Positions 43,076 to 54,344 of a stretch of 64,000 bases of DNA are shown piece by piece; position 1 is the stretch's first letter; the number at the start of each line of letters is the position of its first letter. The stretch is taken from contig NW_027476325.1 of NCBI RefSeq assembly GCF_051020955.1, positions 124,001-188,000 on the forward strand. The letters are read 5' to 3'. A program made the position numbers and the translations under genes. The stretch is from Megalopta genalis. Lineage: Eukaryota > Arthropoda > Insecta > Hymenoptera > Halictidae. The notes beneath the pieces are model-generated. The model ran no database searches, had not been told where the DNA came from, and saw only the letters and a list, made by a program, of their open reading frames with translations.

Positions 43076-45654
43076 ATACGAACAGTTGTCACGAAGATAT
43101 TCTGCTGCGCGCTAGGTTACTTGACCAGGGGCAGGTGGCGTGCGGGGCAGTCGTGAGCGGCGCGGCAGTTCCAGCAAGAACGCTCGTCGAATATTGTAAA
43201 TATCTCAACAATAATAAAGAAATGGTCATTTCTACAACCGAAGCCCAACAGCTTAGACTTTTTTGAATCGAAATATCCAACTCCCAAACTGTTCACTGGA
43301 ATATTGGCACGTCCATCTTGGTCGATACGAACAGTTGTCACGAAGATATTCTGCCGCTCGCTATGTTACTTGACCAGGGGAAGGTGGCGTGCGGGGCAGT
43401 CGTGAGCGGCGCGGCAGTTCCAGCAAGAACGCTCGTCGAATATTGTAAATATCTCAACAATAATAAAGAAATGATCATTTCTACAACCGAATCCCCCAGC
43501 TTAGACTTTTCTGAATCGAAATATCCAACTCCCGAACTGCTCACTCGAATATTGGCACGTCCATCTTACTTGATACGAACAGTTGTCACGAAGATATTCT
43601 GCTGCGCGCTAGGTTACTTGACCAGGGGCAGGTGGCGTGCGGGGCAGTCGTGAGCGGCGCGGCAGTTGCAGCAAGAACGCTCGTCGAATATTGTAAATAT
43701 CTCAACAATAATAAAGAAATGGTCATTTCTACAACCGAAGCCCAACAGCTTAGACTTTTCTGAATCGAAATATCCAACTCCCAAACTGCTCACTGGAATA
43801 TTGGCACGTCCATCTTGGTTGATACGAACAGTTGTCACGAAGATATTCTGCCGCGCGCTAGGTTTCTTGACCAGGGAAAGGTGGCGTGCGGGGCAGTCGT
43901 GAGCGGCGCGGCAGTTCCAGCAAGAACGCTCGTCGAATATTGTAAATATCTCAACAATAATAAAGAAATGGTCATTTCTACAACCGAAGCCCAACAGCTT
44001 AAACTTTTTTGAATCGAAATATCCAACTCCCAAACTGCTCACTGGAATATTGGCACGTCCATCTTGGTCGATACGAACAGTTGTCACGAAGATATTCTGC
44101 CGCGCGCTAGGTTACTTGACCAGGGGAAGGTGGCGTGCGGGGCAGTCGTGAGCGGCGCGGCAGTTCCAGCAAGAACGCTAGTCGAATATTGTAAATATCT
44201 CAACAATAATAAAGAAATGGTCATTTCTACAACCGAAGCCCAACAGCTTAGACTTTTCTGAATCGAAATATCCAACTCCCAAACTGCTCACTGGAATATT
44301 GGCACGTCCATCTTGGTTGATACGAACAGTTGTCACGAAGATATTCTGCCGCGCGCTAGGTTTCTTGACCAGGGAAAGGTGGCGTGCGGGGCAGTCGTGA
44401 GCGGCGCGGCAGTTCCAGCAAGAACGCTCGTCGAATATTGTAAATATCTCAACAATAATAAAGAAATGGTCATTTCTACAACCGAAGCCCAACAGCTTAG
44501 ACTTTTTTGAATCGAAATATCCAACTCCCAAACTGCTCGCTGGAATATTGGCACGTCCATCTTGGTCGATACGAACAGTTGTCACGAAGATATTCTGCCG
44601 CGCGCTAGGTTACTTGACCAGAGGAAGGTGGCGTGCGGGGCAGTCGTGAGCGGCGCGGCAGTTCCAGCAAGAACGCTAGTCGAATATTGTAAATATCTCA
44701 ACAATAATAAAGAAATGGTCATTTCTACAACCGAATCCCCCAGCTTAGACTTTTCTGTATCGAAATATCCAACTCCCGAACTGCTCACTCGAATATTGGC
44801 ACGTCCATCTTACTTGATACGAACAGTTGTCACGAAGATATTCTGCTGCGCGCTAGGTTACTTGACCAGGGGCAGGTGACGTGCGGGGCAGTCGTGAGCG
44901 GAGCGGCAGTTCCAGCAAGAACGCTCGTCGAATATTGTAAATATCTCAACAATAATAAAGAAATGGTCATTTCTACAACCGAAGCCCGACAGCTTAGACT
45001 TTTTTGAATCGAAATATCCAACTCCCAAACTGCTCACTGGAATATTGGCACGTCCATCTTGGTCGATACGAACAGTTGTCACGAAGATATTCTGCCGCGC
45101 GCTAGGTTACTAGACCAGGGGAAGGTGGCGTGCGGGGCAGTCGTGAGCGGCGCGGCAGTTCCAGCAAGAACGCTCGTCGAATATTGTAAATATCTCAACA
45201 ATAATAAAGAAATGGTCATTTCTACAACCGAAGCCCAACAGCTTAGACTTTTCTGAATCGAAATATCCAACTCCCAAACTGCTCACTGGAATATTGGCAC
45301 GTCCATCTTGATCGATACGAACAGTTGTCACGAAGATATTCTGCCGCGCGCTAGGTTACTAGACCAGGGGAATGTGGCGTGCGGGGCAGTCGTGAGCGGC
45401 GCGCCAGTTCCAGCAAGAACGCTCGTCGAATATTGTAAATATCTGAACAATTATAAAAAAATGGTCCTTTCTACAACCGAAGCCCCTCAGCTTAGACTTT
45501 TCTGAATCGTCGGACAGTGCTAGTGGGATTGGATGTGATATGTAGATGATGCGAAGTAAACAAATAATTTAAATGTAGGTCGTTTATTTAAAAATCTGAT
45601 GGTGATGGAGCAATTCGTAAATAAAATGAACAACAGAAATGATAAAAACGATTC

Positions 45655-45885
45655 TTTTATTAATAAAAGTTCAAAACATATTTAGAACTCCCCCCTCCTC
45701 CCCCTCCTCTCCCTCATCTTCCTCCTCTTCCTCCTCTTCCTCTTCATCTTTCCTTGCCCCTCTTCTGGGGGCCATAGATGGTTCATTTGAATAATTTTTT
45801 CAGCTCTCTCTGCAACGTATAAGTATATATTATTATTATTATTTGTTATTATATATATTACTATATTATATTATATAATATAGGA
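45655..45885 (-). repeat. Fragment of Mutator-like element small-gene exon 3 and intron
   Basis: Matches 47290-47540 and inverted 56730-56960: Glu/Arg-Gly-coding CTCCTCTTCC repeats, GGCCCCCAGAAGAGGGGCA on the minus strand, an acceptor ending TTGCAG, and an AT-rich intron. Here the RGG frame is stopped early, but the alternative MAPRRGARK-poly-Glu frame remains open. Confidence 0.75.
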
Positions 45886-46111
45886 TATTGTTTTACAAGA
45901 TATCACACCAAAACTAATTACAGAGTGTAATATTTATCAAAGTTTGTTGTTTTCAACGTATAAATAAGTAAACTAGTGAAATATTATTATTTTTATACAT
46001 TTATTTGTTAATAAATATTTGTAAACTACTTCTAAAATATTTGCATAATTTGTCCGAAATCGTCTCGAGATGCTGGTTTGCGCAAGCGAAAAAGGCCTCG
46101 AGTGCAAAGGG
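45886..46111 (-). mobile_element. piggyBac 3' terminal fragment
   Basis: Inverted match to 57352-57540 (downstream end of the piggyBac at 57352-59560) plus 36 bp more. It ends GGCCTCGAGTGCAAAGGG immediately before TTAA (46112-46115). That is the piggyBac-type terminus CCCTTTGCACTCGAG adjacent to a TTAA target. Confidence 0.82.
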
Positions 46112-46214
46112 TTAATATTACTTTCTTCTTCTACAACACACGCACACACATTTTAAAATCATTACATTTATTCTTAAATAAATACTATAACTTATATTCA
46201 GGTAATTCCTTTTT

Positions 46215-46842
46215 TCAAATATAATATCGATCGTGGGCCCTTGTTCGTCTTTCGGCCGTCCGAGGAAATAACACCCGATACCATTTTCTTCGAAGCGCAG
46301 AGTACCACCAAATGAAATAAACAAGATATGCCGAGACGTAAACTGTGTCCGCCTCGCTGTCACCCTGCGGTATCGAGTGTCATTTTCTCGGACAGCCGAA
46401 CGACGAACGACAAGGGCCCACGGTCGAGGCCTCGATTTTTTGGCAGTGAAACGTCGACTGCCGAACGAACACGTCGAATAAACGATTATCCGCGAACGTG
46501 TCGTACAAACGATTATCTGCAAACGCGTCTCAGTCATCTTTCGTAATATCCACAAATGTTTCGGATTATCAGTGATTAATTAAGTGATCAGTGTTTGGTG
46601 ACAGTGCAGTGAAAGATCAGCTGTACGTTGTACAAGGTCAGTGCCCTTCGACATCGTGAATTTTAGCCAGCAAATGTATTCTCAACTAAATGGGTGAGTT
46701 TCTTACTGATAATATTTTTCATATCTCTCTAATAAACAAATGCTTTACGTCCCTTAATGCGATTATTTATTATTAAATCAGCTTTGAAAATCATTCGTTG
46801 AATTCTGTTCGTACATGGAATTATTCAAGTTAAAAAGATAAT
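46215..46842 (-). mobile_element. Fold-back element fragment (centre and one arm)
   Basis: Matches the central hairpin and one arm of 33076-34966 in reverse orientation (GTGGGCCCTTGTTCGTCTTT, CGTTTCACTGCC-type block, TGATTAATTAAGTGATCAGT, ACTAAATGGGTGAGTTTCTT). Terminal CAGGGTG sequences are absent. The short open frames it shares with the complete copy are not conserved coding sequence. Confidence 0.8.
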
Positions 46843-47290
46843 TAAAAGATAATTAAAAACACTAACTTTATTTTAATCAACCCTGATACAAAAAGTATAA
46901 AAATCACTTTTACTTATATTAATATTACTTTCTTCTTCTACAACACACGCAAATAAATACTATAACTTATAATCAGGTAATCATGTTTCAATTATATTAA
47001 ATTAAGAGAGAAATCAATAATATTTATAATTCGTACAAATAATAAAATTTTCCTTATTCAGAATCCTTTCAATGTAAATGAAACACTTATTGTTAAACTA
47101 AAATTTTAATGAAAACAGACTTATTCCATTTATAACGAAAGTGACGGGCAACAGCCCCCAAAAATTACTTAATACCAAATCAGTCTTTAAAAATTTAAAA
47201 ATTCTTAAAATTAACGAATAACAGTAGTTTAACCGTTGGTGCTGGCACTAAATTTACCATTATTTAATTTAAATTTTTTATTCAAACTTT
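46843..47290. repeat. MULE terminal inverted repeat, small-gene side
   Basis: Forward copy. It shares ACTAACTTTATTTTAATCAA, TACTTTCTTCTTCTACAACA, TCAGAATCCTTTCAATGTAA and ACCGTTGGTGCTGGC with the inverted copy at 51100-51660. Copies of the same end also occur at 52905-53480 and inverted at 56940-57110. Confidence 0.82.
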
Positions 47291-47293
47291 CAT

Positions 47294-47476
47294 TTAATAA
47301 AAATTAACGATATATTTGGCGCTCCCTCCTCTCCCTCCTCTTCCTCCTCTTCCTCCTCTTCCTCCCCGTTCTCCTCTTCCTCCTCTTCCTCCTCTTCCTC
47401 CTCTTCCTCTTCTTTTTTCATTGCCCCTCTTCTGTGGGCCATAAACAGTTCTTTTAAAAAGTTTTTTCAGCTCGCT
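47294..47476 (-). CDS. MULE small gene, exon 3 (RGG-rich)
   Basis: 61 codons including stop after a TTGCAG acceptor. It begins SELKKLFKRTVYGPQKRG and continues as Arg-Gly-Gly repeats, ending SAKYIVNFY. RGG tracts usually bind RNA or DNA, but function here is inferred. The alternative frame is Glu-rich. It matches exon 3 of the right-arm copy at 56776-56964. Confidence 0.6.
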   Translation of the reverse strand, partial: SELKKLFKRTVYGPQKRGNEKRRGRGGRGGRGGRGERGGRGGRGGRGGRGGSAKYIVNFY

Positions 47477-47570
47477 CTGCAACGTATAAGTATATATTAT
47501 TATTATTATTTGTTATTATACATATATTACTATATTAAATTATATATAAAAGTATTTTTCATTTACTTAC

Positions 47571-47648
47571 ATTAGCAGCCACTAGGTTCGCCAGGTTAGG
47601 CCTAGCTGTCCCCCGAGCCAGCTGGCCTAATATATTTCGCCACTGCGA
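47571..47648 (-). CDS. MULE small gene, exon 2
   Basis: 26 codons between a GTTACAG acceptor and a GTAAGT donor, phase 0 at both ends, encoding SQWRNILGQLARGTARPNLA. The product is identical to the right-arm exon at 56604-56681. Confidence 0.65.
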
Positions 47649-47725
47649 CTGTAACATAACAGCAGAATTAGAAGTATATATATTATGAATATGCATTTCA
47701 TCGTACATATATATTGCATATACTC

Positions 47726-48020
47726 ACAGTTTTCCTGGCGTTGAATGCCAGAGCGATTTCTTACCTTCCGGACAAAAGGGAGATGGTTTCCGCCTCCCGA
47801 GCTAATTTGCCGAGAATGGTCTTCCACTGCGACTGTAACGCGGAAGTGGAATTAGAAGTACATACATTATGAAAATACATTTCATCGTACATATATATTG
47901 CATATACCTACAGTTTTCCCGGCGTTGAATGCCAGAGCGATTTCTTTCCTTCTGGCCAGAACATTGTCGGTCGTTCCCTCAACCGCATTGGCGCTGTCAA
48001 TGGTAGCATCGCAAGCATAC
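47726..48020 (-). pseudogene. MULE small gene, exon 1 end with internal tandem duplication
   Basis: 47907-48010 encodes DSANAVEGTTDNVLARRKEI and ALAFNAGKT up to a GTAGGT donor, the counterpart of LDSILARHREIAAAYESGRA in the right copy. Then 47765-47836 repeats an exon 2 start (SQWKTILGKLARE) that runs into another exon 1 end (GCATTCAACGCCAGGAAAAC, GTGAGT donor). The duplicated exon reaches TAA, although AAG|GTAAGA could act as an internal donor. Confidence 0.5.
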
Positions 48021-48155
48021 CTCACTGCCGATCCGCGTGAACATCATCTGCAACATGCAAGGAAAAATTCCCACACGAAGTGTGCAACCCGACATTGCGT
48101 GGGTACGCTCGAGCGAATCTAATGACTCGCGAGCTAAGATCTTTTTAAATTTTCC

Positions 48156-48180
48156 TTCGCTGAAAGAATCAGCGAAGGCG
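48156..48180. other. Short perfect hairpin downstream of the transposase gene
   Basis: CCTTCGCTGA, then five bases, then TCAGCGAAGG. It lies between two ~40-bp direct repeats (about 48071-48112 and 48182-48222: GTGTGCRACCCKACATTGCG) just after the transposase stop. Possibly involved in 3' end formation; unproven. Confidence 0.4.
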
Positions 48181-48184
48181 TACA

Positions 48185-50691
48185 CTAAGTGTGCGACCCT
48201 ACATTGCGTGGGTTCGCTTGAGGTTTTTTAATTAGTTTCGTGCTAATCACAATTGGTTTTTTGTACACCGTTTCTGTGGCCTCTCGGATACTCATGTTCC
48301 TAATGTAGCGGCTGTCCAATATTTCGGGCAACATACAATGGACGTAGAATCGCGACAATTTCGATTTCATTTCATTCTGCCAAAATGTGTCGTCTTTGCT
48401 TACTTTTATGGTTTTCATACCCTTTGGTGTCCACAAACAAAACAGACAATATTGTCGACCTGTTATGTGCAGTTGTCCCTGCACTTGGTAAAAATAGTGA
48501 TGGGTTCTGCGTAATGCAGTACCTGCATCATCTTCAAATATTCTTCGTACGGGTTGAATATTTTTTATCGCTTCTTCTGGCGAGAACTTTTCTGCCGTCT
48601 TCGGGCATTTAATTTCCACGATACCATCGTCGTCAATTATGCCGTTCGGAGTTGCCCCCAGAAATGGTATCTCTGCATCAATGAAGAGACCGCATTTGCG
48701 GATTTCCACATCTTCCTCCTTCGCAAGTTGTTCGCGGGCAATATTCTCACACTGCCGACCATATTCAATGGCAGGCAGATTCAATATGTTTGGATACAGC
48801 AGTGACTTTACCAAATTTCCACAGTTGGTTGTTTTCCTTCGCCGACACACTATGCCAAAGTTCGACGCTGTAAGTAATTTGGATCGGTATGTATGCCACT
48901 CGTGGCTTTTATTTTGTTCTACCGTATCCCTCTCTATTTTCTTTCGATTCGTCTGCCAATCCTGCAGCATCTCCATGTGCCTTTCTTTTTCAAAGTTAAA
49001 TAGATGTTGCTCCATATCCGGTTTCTCTGCGCTAACTCCATAATCCGGGTCCGTTGTTGAACAAAACGGGTTTCTCACCTTCTTCGGAGACTTACTCGCC
49101 TTTTCCTTTCCTTTTTCATTACTGCCTTTCCTTCCTTCTTCTAATTCTTCTATCAATTTCGGCGGCTTCGCACCCTTGCCCTCTATTACCTTTGATATTA
49201 GTTTTTGCGTGTTGTGCTGTACAACAGCAGCTGCACATCTCGCAGAATATGACCCTCTCTGGCCCCAATTTATCCTTTTCCCACCGGTATATTTTGCAAT
49301 GATGGCATCGAGGTTCTCAACTGAATTGTTTGTAGTATTATATAATAAACTTTCAGCATGAGCCATCAATGGACGGAAGATCTCATGCATCCGGTTATAT
49401 ATGCCGATTTTCTTGAGATGCGGTACCAAGTTGTCTTCTCCCGTGTTTGCTGGGCGGTCGCAGAAATATCCTAGTCTTCGACACTCCTTGTGCTCTCCGA
49501 AAACGTGGCTTGGAATATTTAGTATATCCGTTTGCAAATTTTTTATTTTTTGGTGGGTCGGAAGATTTTCCTTCGATCTGTAAACTGCAGCCTTCACAAC
49601 ACCCGTGCGCAGTCTACGAATGTTATTTTCCACGGCTTTTCGATAAATGCCAGGTGGAGTCTTCTTTACAACATCTTTCATTTTGTTGCAAAAATTGCGT
49701 AATATATGGTTCGTGCACTCAATCTTTTTAACACGAACCATCTCTGCCTTGTATGGATCACAATCCAAAATCCTTTTATACACGCTGCTGTCGCCATCGG
49801 CAATCAAGATATTATATATCAGACCTCTTTTTTCTATGCTGGTCTGGAAACCCTCAGCAATTGCAGCAATCTCCATTCTCGTGGACGTCTGATTTCGTCC
49901 CCAGTTCTTGAAGCATCTATGTTCTCTGGGGCTTTCCTTCCTCTTCGAAGCGTTGTGGCAAATCAAACACACTTTATTTTTCACACTTGCAAATAACACT
50001 TTTTTTGTGTGGTATCCCGCTATTGCACCAATACCGGACAAGGAGTCATACCTTCCAGTATGGTACGATCTCTTCATCCAGCTGCCGTCAGCCACGACGG
50101 GGATGAAAGGGATACCGGAAACTGAAACGTCGCCTCTGCGGACGGCTAATTGTTTCTCCTCTTCTACCGCTGCTAGCATTTCTGCTTCAGCAAGACTTGA
50201 CAATTCTTCAACAATGTCGTCATGACGTCTTCGATATTCCATCCTTGATATGTATGGAATGTTCATTGTTGCAAACATTTCTTTCATCTGTGAGTAACCA
50301 CCTCCAGAAGTGATTGTAGCGAGGGTCGCAGTATAATGCAAGTCCATTGTTTTGTTGTCTGCCGTTTGACCGTGCACTTCCGCTTCATATTAGCACATCT
50401 TGCATTTCAGAGTTATCGTTGCTCTGAATCCCGAGCGCTTCATCCCGATCACTTGCAAATGTTGCGTGGTGCATTCGAACGTTGCCGAGTGGTACCCTAT
50501 CAGTAGTACCTGCTCTACCACGAACCGGAAGTCCGTAATGGTTAATCCTTCCTCGATGCTTGACTGTGCACGTGATTGCTCTTGCGTTTCTGCCTCAATG
50601 ATGAAATGGGGCATTTCTTGACTGACTTCCGCTGCTTCGATCTTCTCGGTGCGCATCTTCCTTGCGGCTGCAGCTTGTTGACTTCTATAAA
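48185..50691 (-). pseudogene. Mutator-like transposase fused to YqaJ-type nuclease
   Basis: The main 730-codon frame (50377-48185) is preceded in frame by 50656-50393 and one TAA at 50390-50392, after a CATTTATAG acceptor near 50691. The N-terminal part with LKCKMC and GFRATITLKCKM matches the start of Mutator-like transposase domains. In the 730-residue numbering, D97 (VVADGSWMKRSY), D194 (LIADGDSSVYKR) and E354 (NNSVENLDAIIAKY) are the likely DDE triad. A Lys/Glu-rich linker (400-440) leads to a YqaJ/lambda-exonuclease domain (about 495-660) with LLTASNFG, EYGRQCENIA, GATPNGI, VEIKCP and YQVQGQLHITG. The PDG aspartate is Asn (N578). It would excise and insert the element; the nuclease role is unknown. 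Confidence 0.82.
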
Positions 50692-50732
50692 TGCAAAATA
50701 TACAAACGTGTTTAATAAAAAATAAAGGTTTT

Positions 50733-50918
50733 TCAAATGAGTACTATACCGTTCGATCTAAATAAATTGATATTATTAATTAAATAATGTGAGCCAGTCA
50801 CTGTGCCGTTCCAACCATTTCGAATCATAACCTGCAGTAAGCCGTTCAATCTTTCCATTTTCATTAAACACTTGCAAATGATAACGATGACAATACAAGT
50901 AGCAACGATTTGTTGCAT
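50733..50918 (-). other. Conserved 5' region of MULE (possible first exon)
   Basis: Minus strand has an open frame MQQIVATCIVIVIICKCLMK, conserved at about 97% in the right arm (54150-54340). Another frame reads YLYCHRYHLQVFNENGKIER. Either could be an upstream exon of the transposase, or the region could be 5' UTR; no choice can be made from sequence alone. Confidence 0.3.
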
Positions 50919-51099
50919 AGCAATTGAATTATATTGAACTGTTAATTATGAATTAATTTGCTTTGTTGGAGTGAGAATATATATATTATTTTAATTGCGG
51001 CTAAAAAATTGGCTGCAAAATATTTTTCATACATACCATTTATGAATTCATCTAAAAATTTAAATAGTTTTCATGCGAGTGAAAAGTAGAGATTAATTT

Positions 51100-51660
51100 T
51101 TAATATTGCATGAAAGTTTGGATAAGAAATTTAAATTAAATAATGGTAAATTCAGTGGGCCAGCACCAACGGTTGAACTGCTGTTGTTCGTTAATTTTAA
51201 GAATTTGTAGGGGCTGCAGTTATCTCGATGGTAAATTTTAATAATTATCTAGGTTGAATAAATTTATGCGAACCGTACAAATTGCTCGTCACTTTCATTA
51301 TAAATGGAATAAGTCGTAACGTTGTAAAAGTATGGGACAATGTTTTCATTAAAATTTTAGTTTAACAATAAGTGTTTCATTTACATTGAAAGGATTCTGA
51401 ATGAGGAAAATTTTATTATTTGCACAAATTATAAATATTATTGATTTCTTAATTTAATATATTTGAAAAAAGGAATTACATGATTATAAGTTATAGTATT
51501 TATTTACGAATAAATTTAATGATTTTAAAATGTTTGTGCGTGTGTTGTAGAAGAAGAAAGTAATATTAGTATAAGTAAAAGTGATTTTTTCGTACTTTTT
51601 GTATCAGGCTTAATTACAATAAAGTTAGTGTTTTTAATTATCTCGAAAGTAAAAGAGTTA
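51100..51660. repeat. MULE terminal inverted repeat, transposase side
   Basis: Reverse complement of 46843-47290. It is longer and less eroded, with GTCACTTTCATTATAAATGG and the ~40-bp GTCGTAACGTTGTAAAAGTA segment missing from the left copy. Its inverted counterpart in the right arm is 52905-53480. Confidence 0.82.
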
Positions 51661-51879
51661 ATTTAATATTTCTGTTATGTATCATAATAATTATTGTTGA
51701 AATTTTAGCCTCGGACAAAAATTCATCTATAGTTTACTTAGGACTGAGATTCGAAAATATCGGTTTACATTTCGCCGGTTCCGTCAGCGGGCAACGACGG
51801 TGATGTAAACTGTATATAGTAGATACCGCGATACATCATCACCGGTACGATTAGATATACATCGTACCCTGACTCTTTG

Positions 51880-52540
51880 GGGGCTGCAGTAATCTGGTCT
51901 GCCCCGAGGCCCGCGATTCTCTAAAGGAAAAAAAAACTGATCTGTGGAAAACCACGCGACAGTCCTCGGCCACTTACCCGGCAATATATATATATATTTT
52001 GTCTGCGATCCAGGAAACCAAACACTATTGTGGCCTCGAGTGCCTGGTCGTATGTATATCGTCAGTCGAAGGCGCGACACAATCGCCGCTCGCACTCAAC
52101 ATAATTTACGACAAACGCACAACTGTTTCTTTCTCTTAGTACGACATTGACAGTATGCATCGTTAGCCCGTCGACCGGATTTATGGCCATAAAAAACGAA
52201 TTACGGTTTTCCCCAATTAATGCGACTGTCCACCGTGGGTCCTACCGGCAGACCAGACCACCCGCGGGCCACGTGAAAATACTGGAAATGCGGTCTAATT
52301 ATCATAATACAAAATATTTAATTTTATTGATTAAAACTACTGAAAATTTAAATATTCTAATTTTAAAAGTCCAATTTTAAATTAGTATTACATTAAATTT
52401 ATCCAGTCAAGTTAAATTATATTACAACAAAGTAATAAAATTGTTATGAAATACAAATAATTTAATTTTACTGATTAATAGTAATAAAAATTTAAATCTT
52501 CGCGTTTCACATTGTATACGTGACGCTGGGACCCCCAAAC
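51880..52540. other. Unpaired centre of the palindrome
   Basis: No gene recognised. The left half is GC-richer; the right half is AT-rich with a short direct repeat (AATTTAATTTTA.TGATTAA at 52318 and 52460). The flanks on both sides (GTCAGCGGGCAACGACGG, GATGTAAACTGTATATAGTA) are complementary. Confidence 0.6.
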
Positions 52541-53594
52541 AGTCAGGGCACGATGTATATCTAATGGTACCGGTGATGATGTATCGCGGCATCTACTATA
52601 TACAGTTTACATCACCGTCGTTGCCCGCTGACGGAACCGGCGAAAATGTAAACCGATATCGTAGTATCTTAGTACTAAATAAACTATAGATGAATTTTTG
52701 TCCGAGGCTAAAATTTCAACACTAACCAATTCAATTTGATGTAGGATAAATGAATAAATATATTTAAAAGTATGAAATAATAATGTCCGTAAAAAAGAAA
52801 AGAAAAAAAAAGATTCCAATAAAAAATGTAACAACTAACAATGCCAAAGTTAGGATTTTCTTCCAACATAAACTCATCAATTCATTATTAATAACTATTA
52901 TGATACATAAACGAAATATTAAATTAACACTTTTACTTTCGAGATAATTAAAAACACTAACTTTATTTTAATTAACCCTGATACAAAAAGTACGAAAAAA
53001 ATCACTTTTACTTATACTAATATTACTTTCTTCTTCTACAACACACGCACACACATTTTAAAATCATTAAATTTATTCGTAAATAAATACTATAACTTAT
53101 AATCATGTAATTCCTTTTTTCAAATATATTAAATTAAGAAATCAATAATATTTATAATTTGTGCAAATAATAAAATTTTCCTCATTCAGAATCCTTTCAA
53201 TGTAAATGAAACACTTATTGTTAAACTAAAATTTTAATGAAAACATTGTCCCATACTTTTACAACGTTACGACTTATTCCATTTATAATGAAAGTGACGG
53301 GCAATTTGTACGGTTCGCATAAATTTATTCAACCCAGATAATTATTAAAATTTACCATCGAGATAACTGCAGCCCCTAAAAATTCTTAAAATAACGAACA
53401 ACAGCAGTTCAACCGTTGGTGCTGGCGCACTGAATTTACCATTATTTAATTTAAATTTCTTATTCAAACTTTCATGTAATATTAAAAATTAATCTCTACT
53501 TTTCACTCGTATGAAAACTATTTAAATTTTTAGATGAATTCATAAATTGTATGTATGAAAAATATTTTGTAGCCAATTTTTTAGCCGCAATTAA

Positions 53595-53597
<3 letters not shown>

Positions 53598-53672
<75 letters not shown>
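53598..53672. repeat. (AT)n microsatellite, ~75 bp
   Basis: Uninterrupted AT dinucleotides. The mirror position in the left arm (about 50980) has only a short ATATAT run, so the expansion is specific to the right arm. Confidence 0.95.
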
Positions 53673-53676
<4 letters not shown>

Positions 53677-54344
53677 TCACTCCAACAAAGCAAATTAATT
53701 CATATAATTAACAGTTCAATATAATTCAATCAAATAAACCTAAATAAAATAAATTATATTATTACAATCATAGTACTAATTAACTATAACCCAATTATTT
53801 ATTTCTAAGAAAATTACCCCGTAACTGTATATTCGAAATCAAATTCAATTATTCAATTAGATAATTTCATATCTCTCGAACCGAGAAATCAAAATAAAAA
53901 TTATATTCAACTCTATTATAAATTAATCCCACATATAAGTCTAAGTTCTAATATATAATATTATATTTTTTAAATAATAGATACGTACAATAAATTTTGA
54001 TTGAGCTTAGATTTGTGCTACATCATTACTGAACTCCAATGGCGCATTAATATTATTTGACTTCGTGATAGTCAGAGGTAACCACAGCTTGCAACCGGGT
54101 TGAAATTTTGCGCAGCTGGGTTTTTGTTGACCGGTGGGCCGTATTGCTATGCAACAAATCGTTGCTACTTGTATTGTCATCGTTATCATTTGCAAGTGTT
54201 CAATTAAAATGGAAAGATTGAACGGCTTACTCCAGGTTATGATTCGAAATGGTTGCAACGGCACAGTGACTGGCTCACATTGTTTAATTAATAATATCAA
54301 TTTATTTAGATCGAACGGTATAGTACTCATTGAAAAACCTGTAA

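Larger units (their letters stand above)
38124..45508 (+). repeat. 249-bp satellite array, ~29.7 monomers
   Basis: Head-to-tail monomers of 248-249 bp at high identity. Landmarks per monomer are ATTCTGCCGCGCGCTAGG, GCGTGCGGGGCAGTCGTGAG, AACGCTCGTCGAATATTG, TCTCAACAATAATAAAG and CTTTTCTGAATCGAAATATC. Because 249 is divisible by three, the same short ORFs (63-83 codons) recur in every monomer on both strands, and some fuse across monomers to ~157 codons when a TAG becomes AAG. I treat them as by-products. At least five monomers carry the variant CCGAATCCCCCAGCTTAG and mark higher-order units. Confidence 0.95.
46843..51660 (-). mobile_element. Mutator-like (MULE) DNA transposon, complete copy
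   Basis: About 4.8 kb, with terminal inverted repeats of roughly 450-560 bp (46843-47290 and 51100-51660) beginning GATAATTAAAAACACTAACT. Read on minus it carries a transposase-YqaJ fusion gene (50691-48185) and then a small spliced gene (about 48020-47294). Exact ends and target duplication are unclear because the element sits inside the palindrome. Confidence 0.78.

Noticed and set aside
38158..45505. Dozens of recurring 63-157 codon ORFs on both strands of the satellite
   Set aside because: Monomer length is divisible by three, so any chance open frame repeats. They overlap each other on opposite strands, lack family motifs and break wherever a monomer has a variant base.
46118..46555. 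145-codon minus ORF shared with 33768-33992 and similar frames
   Set aside because: It lies in the fold-back hairpin centre, where both arms are self-complementary. Frame and length are not conserved between copies.
48385..50225. Several plus-strand ORFs across the Mutator-like transposase
   Set aside because: Antisense shadows of the 730-codon frame, with no recognisable domains.
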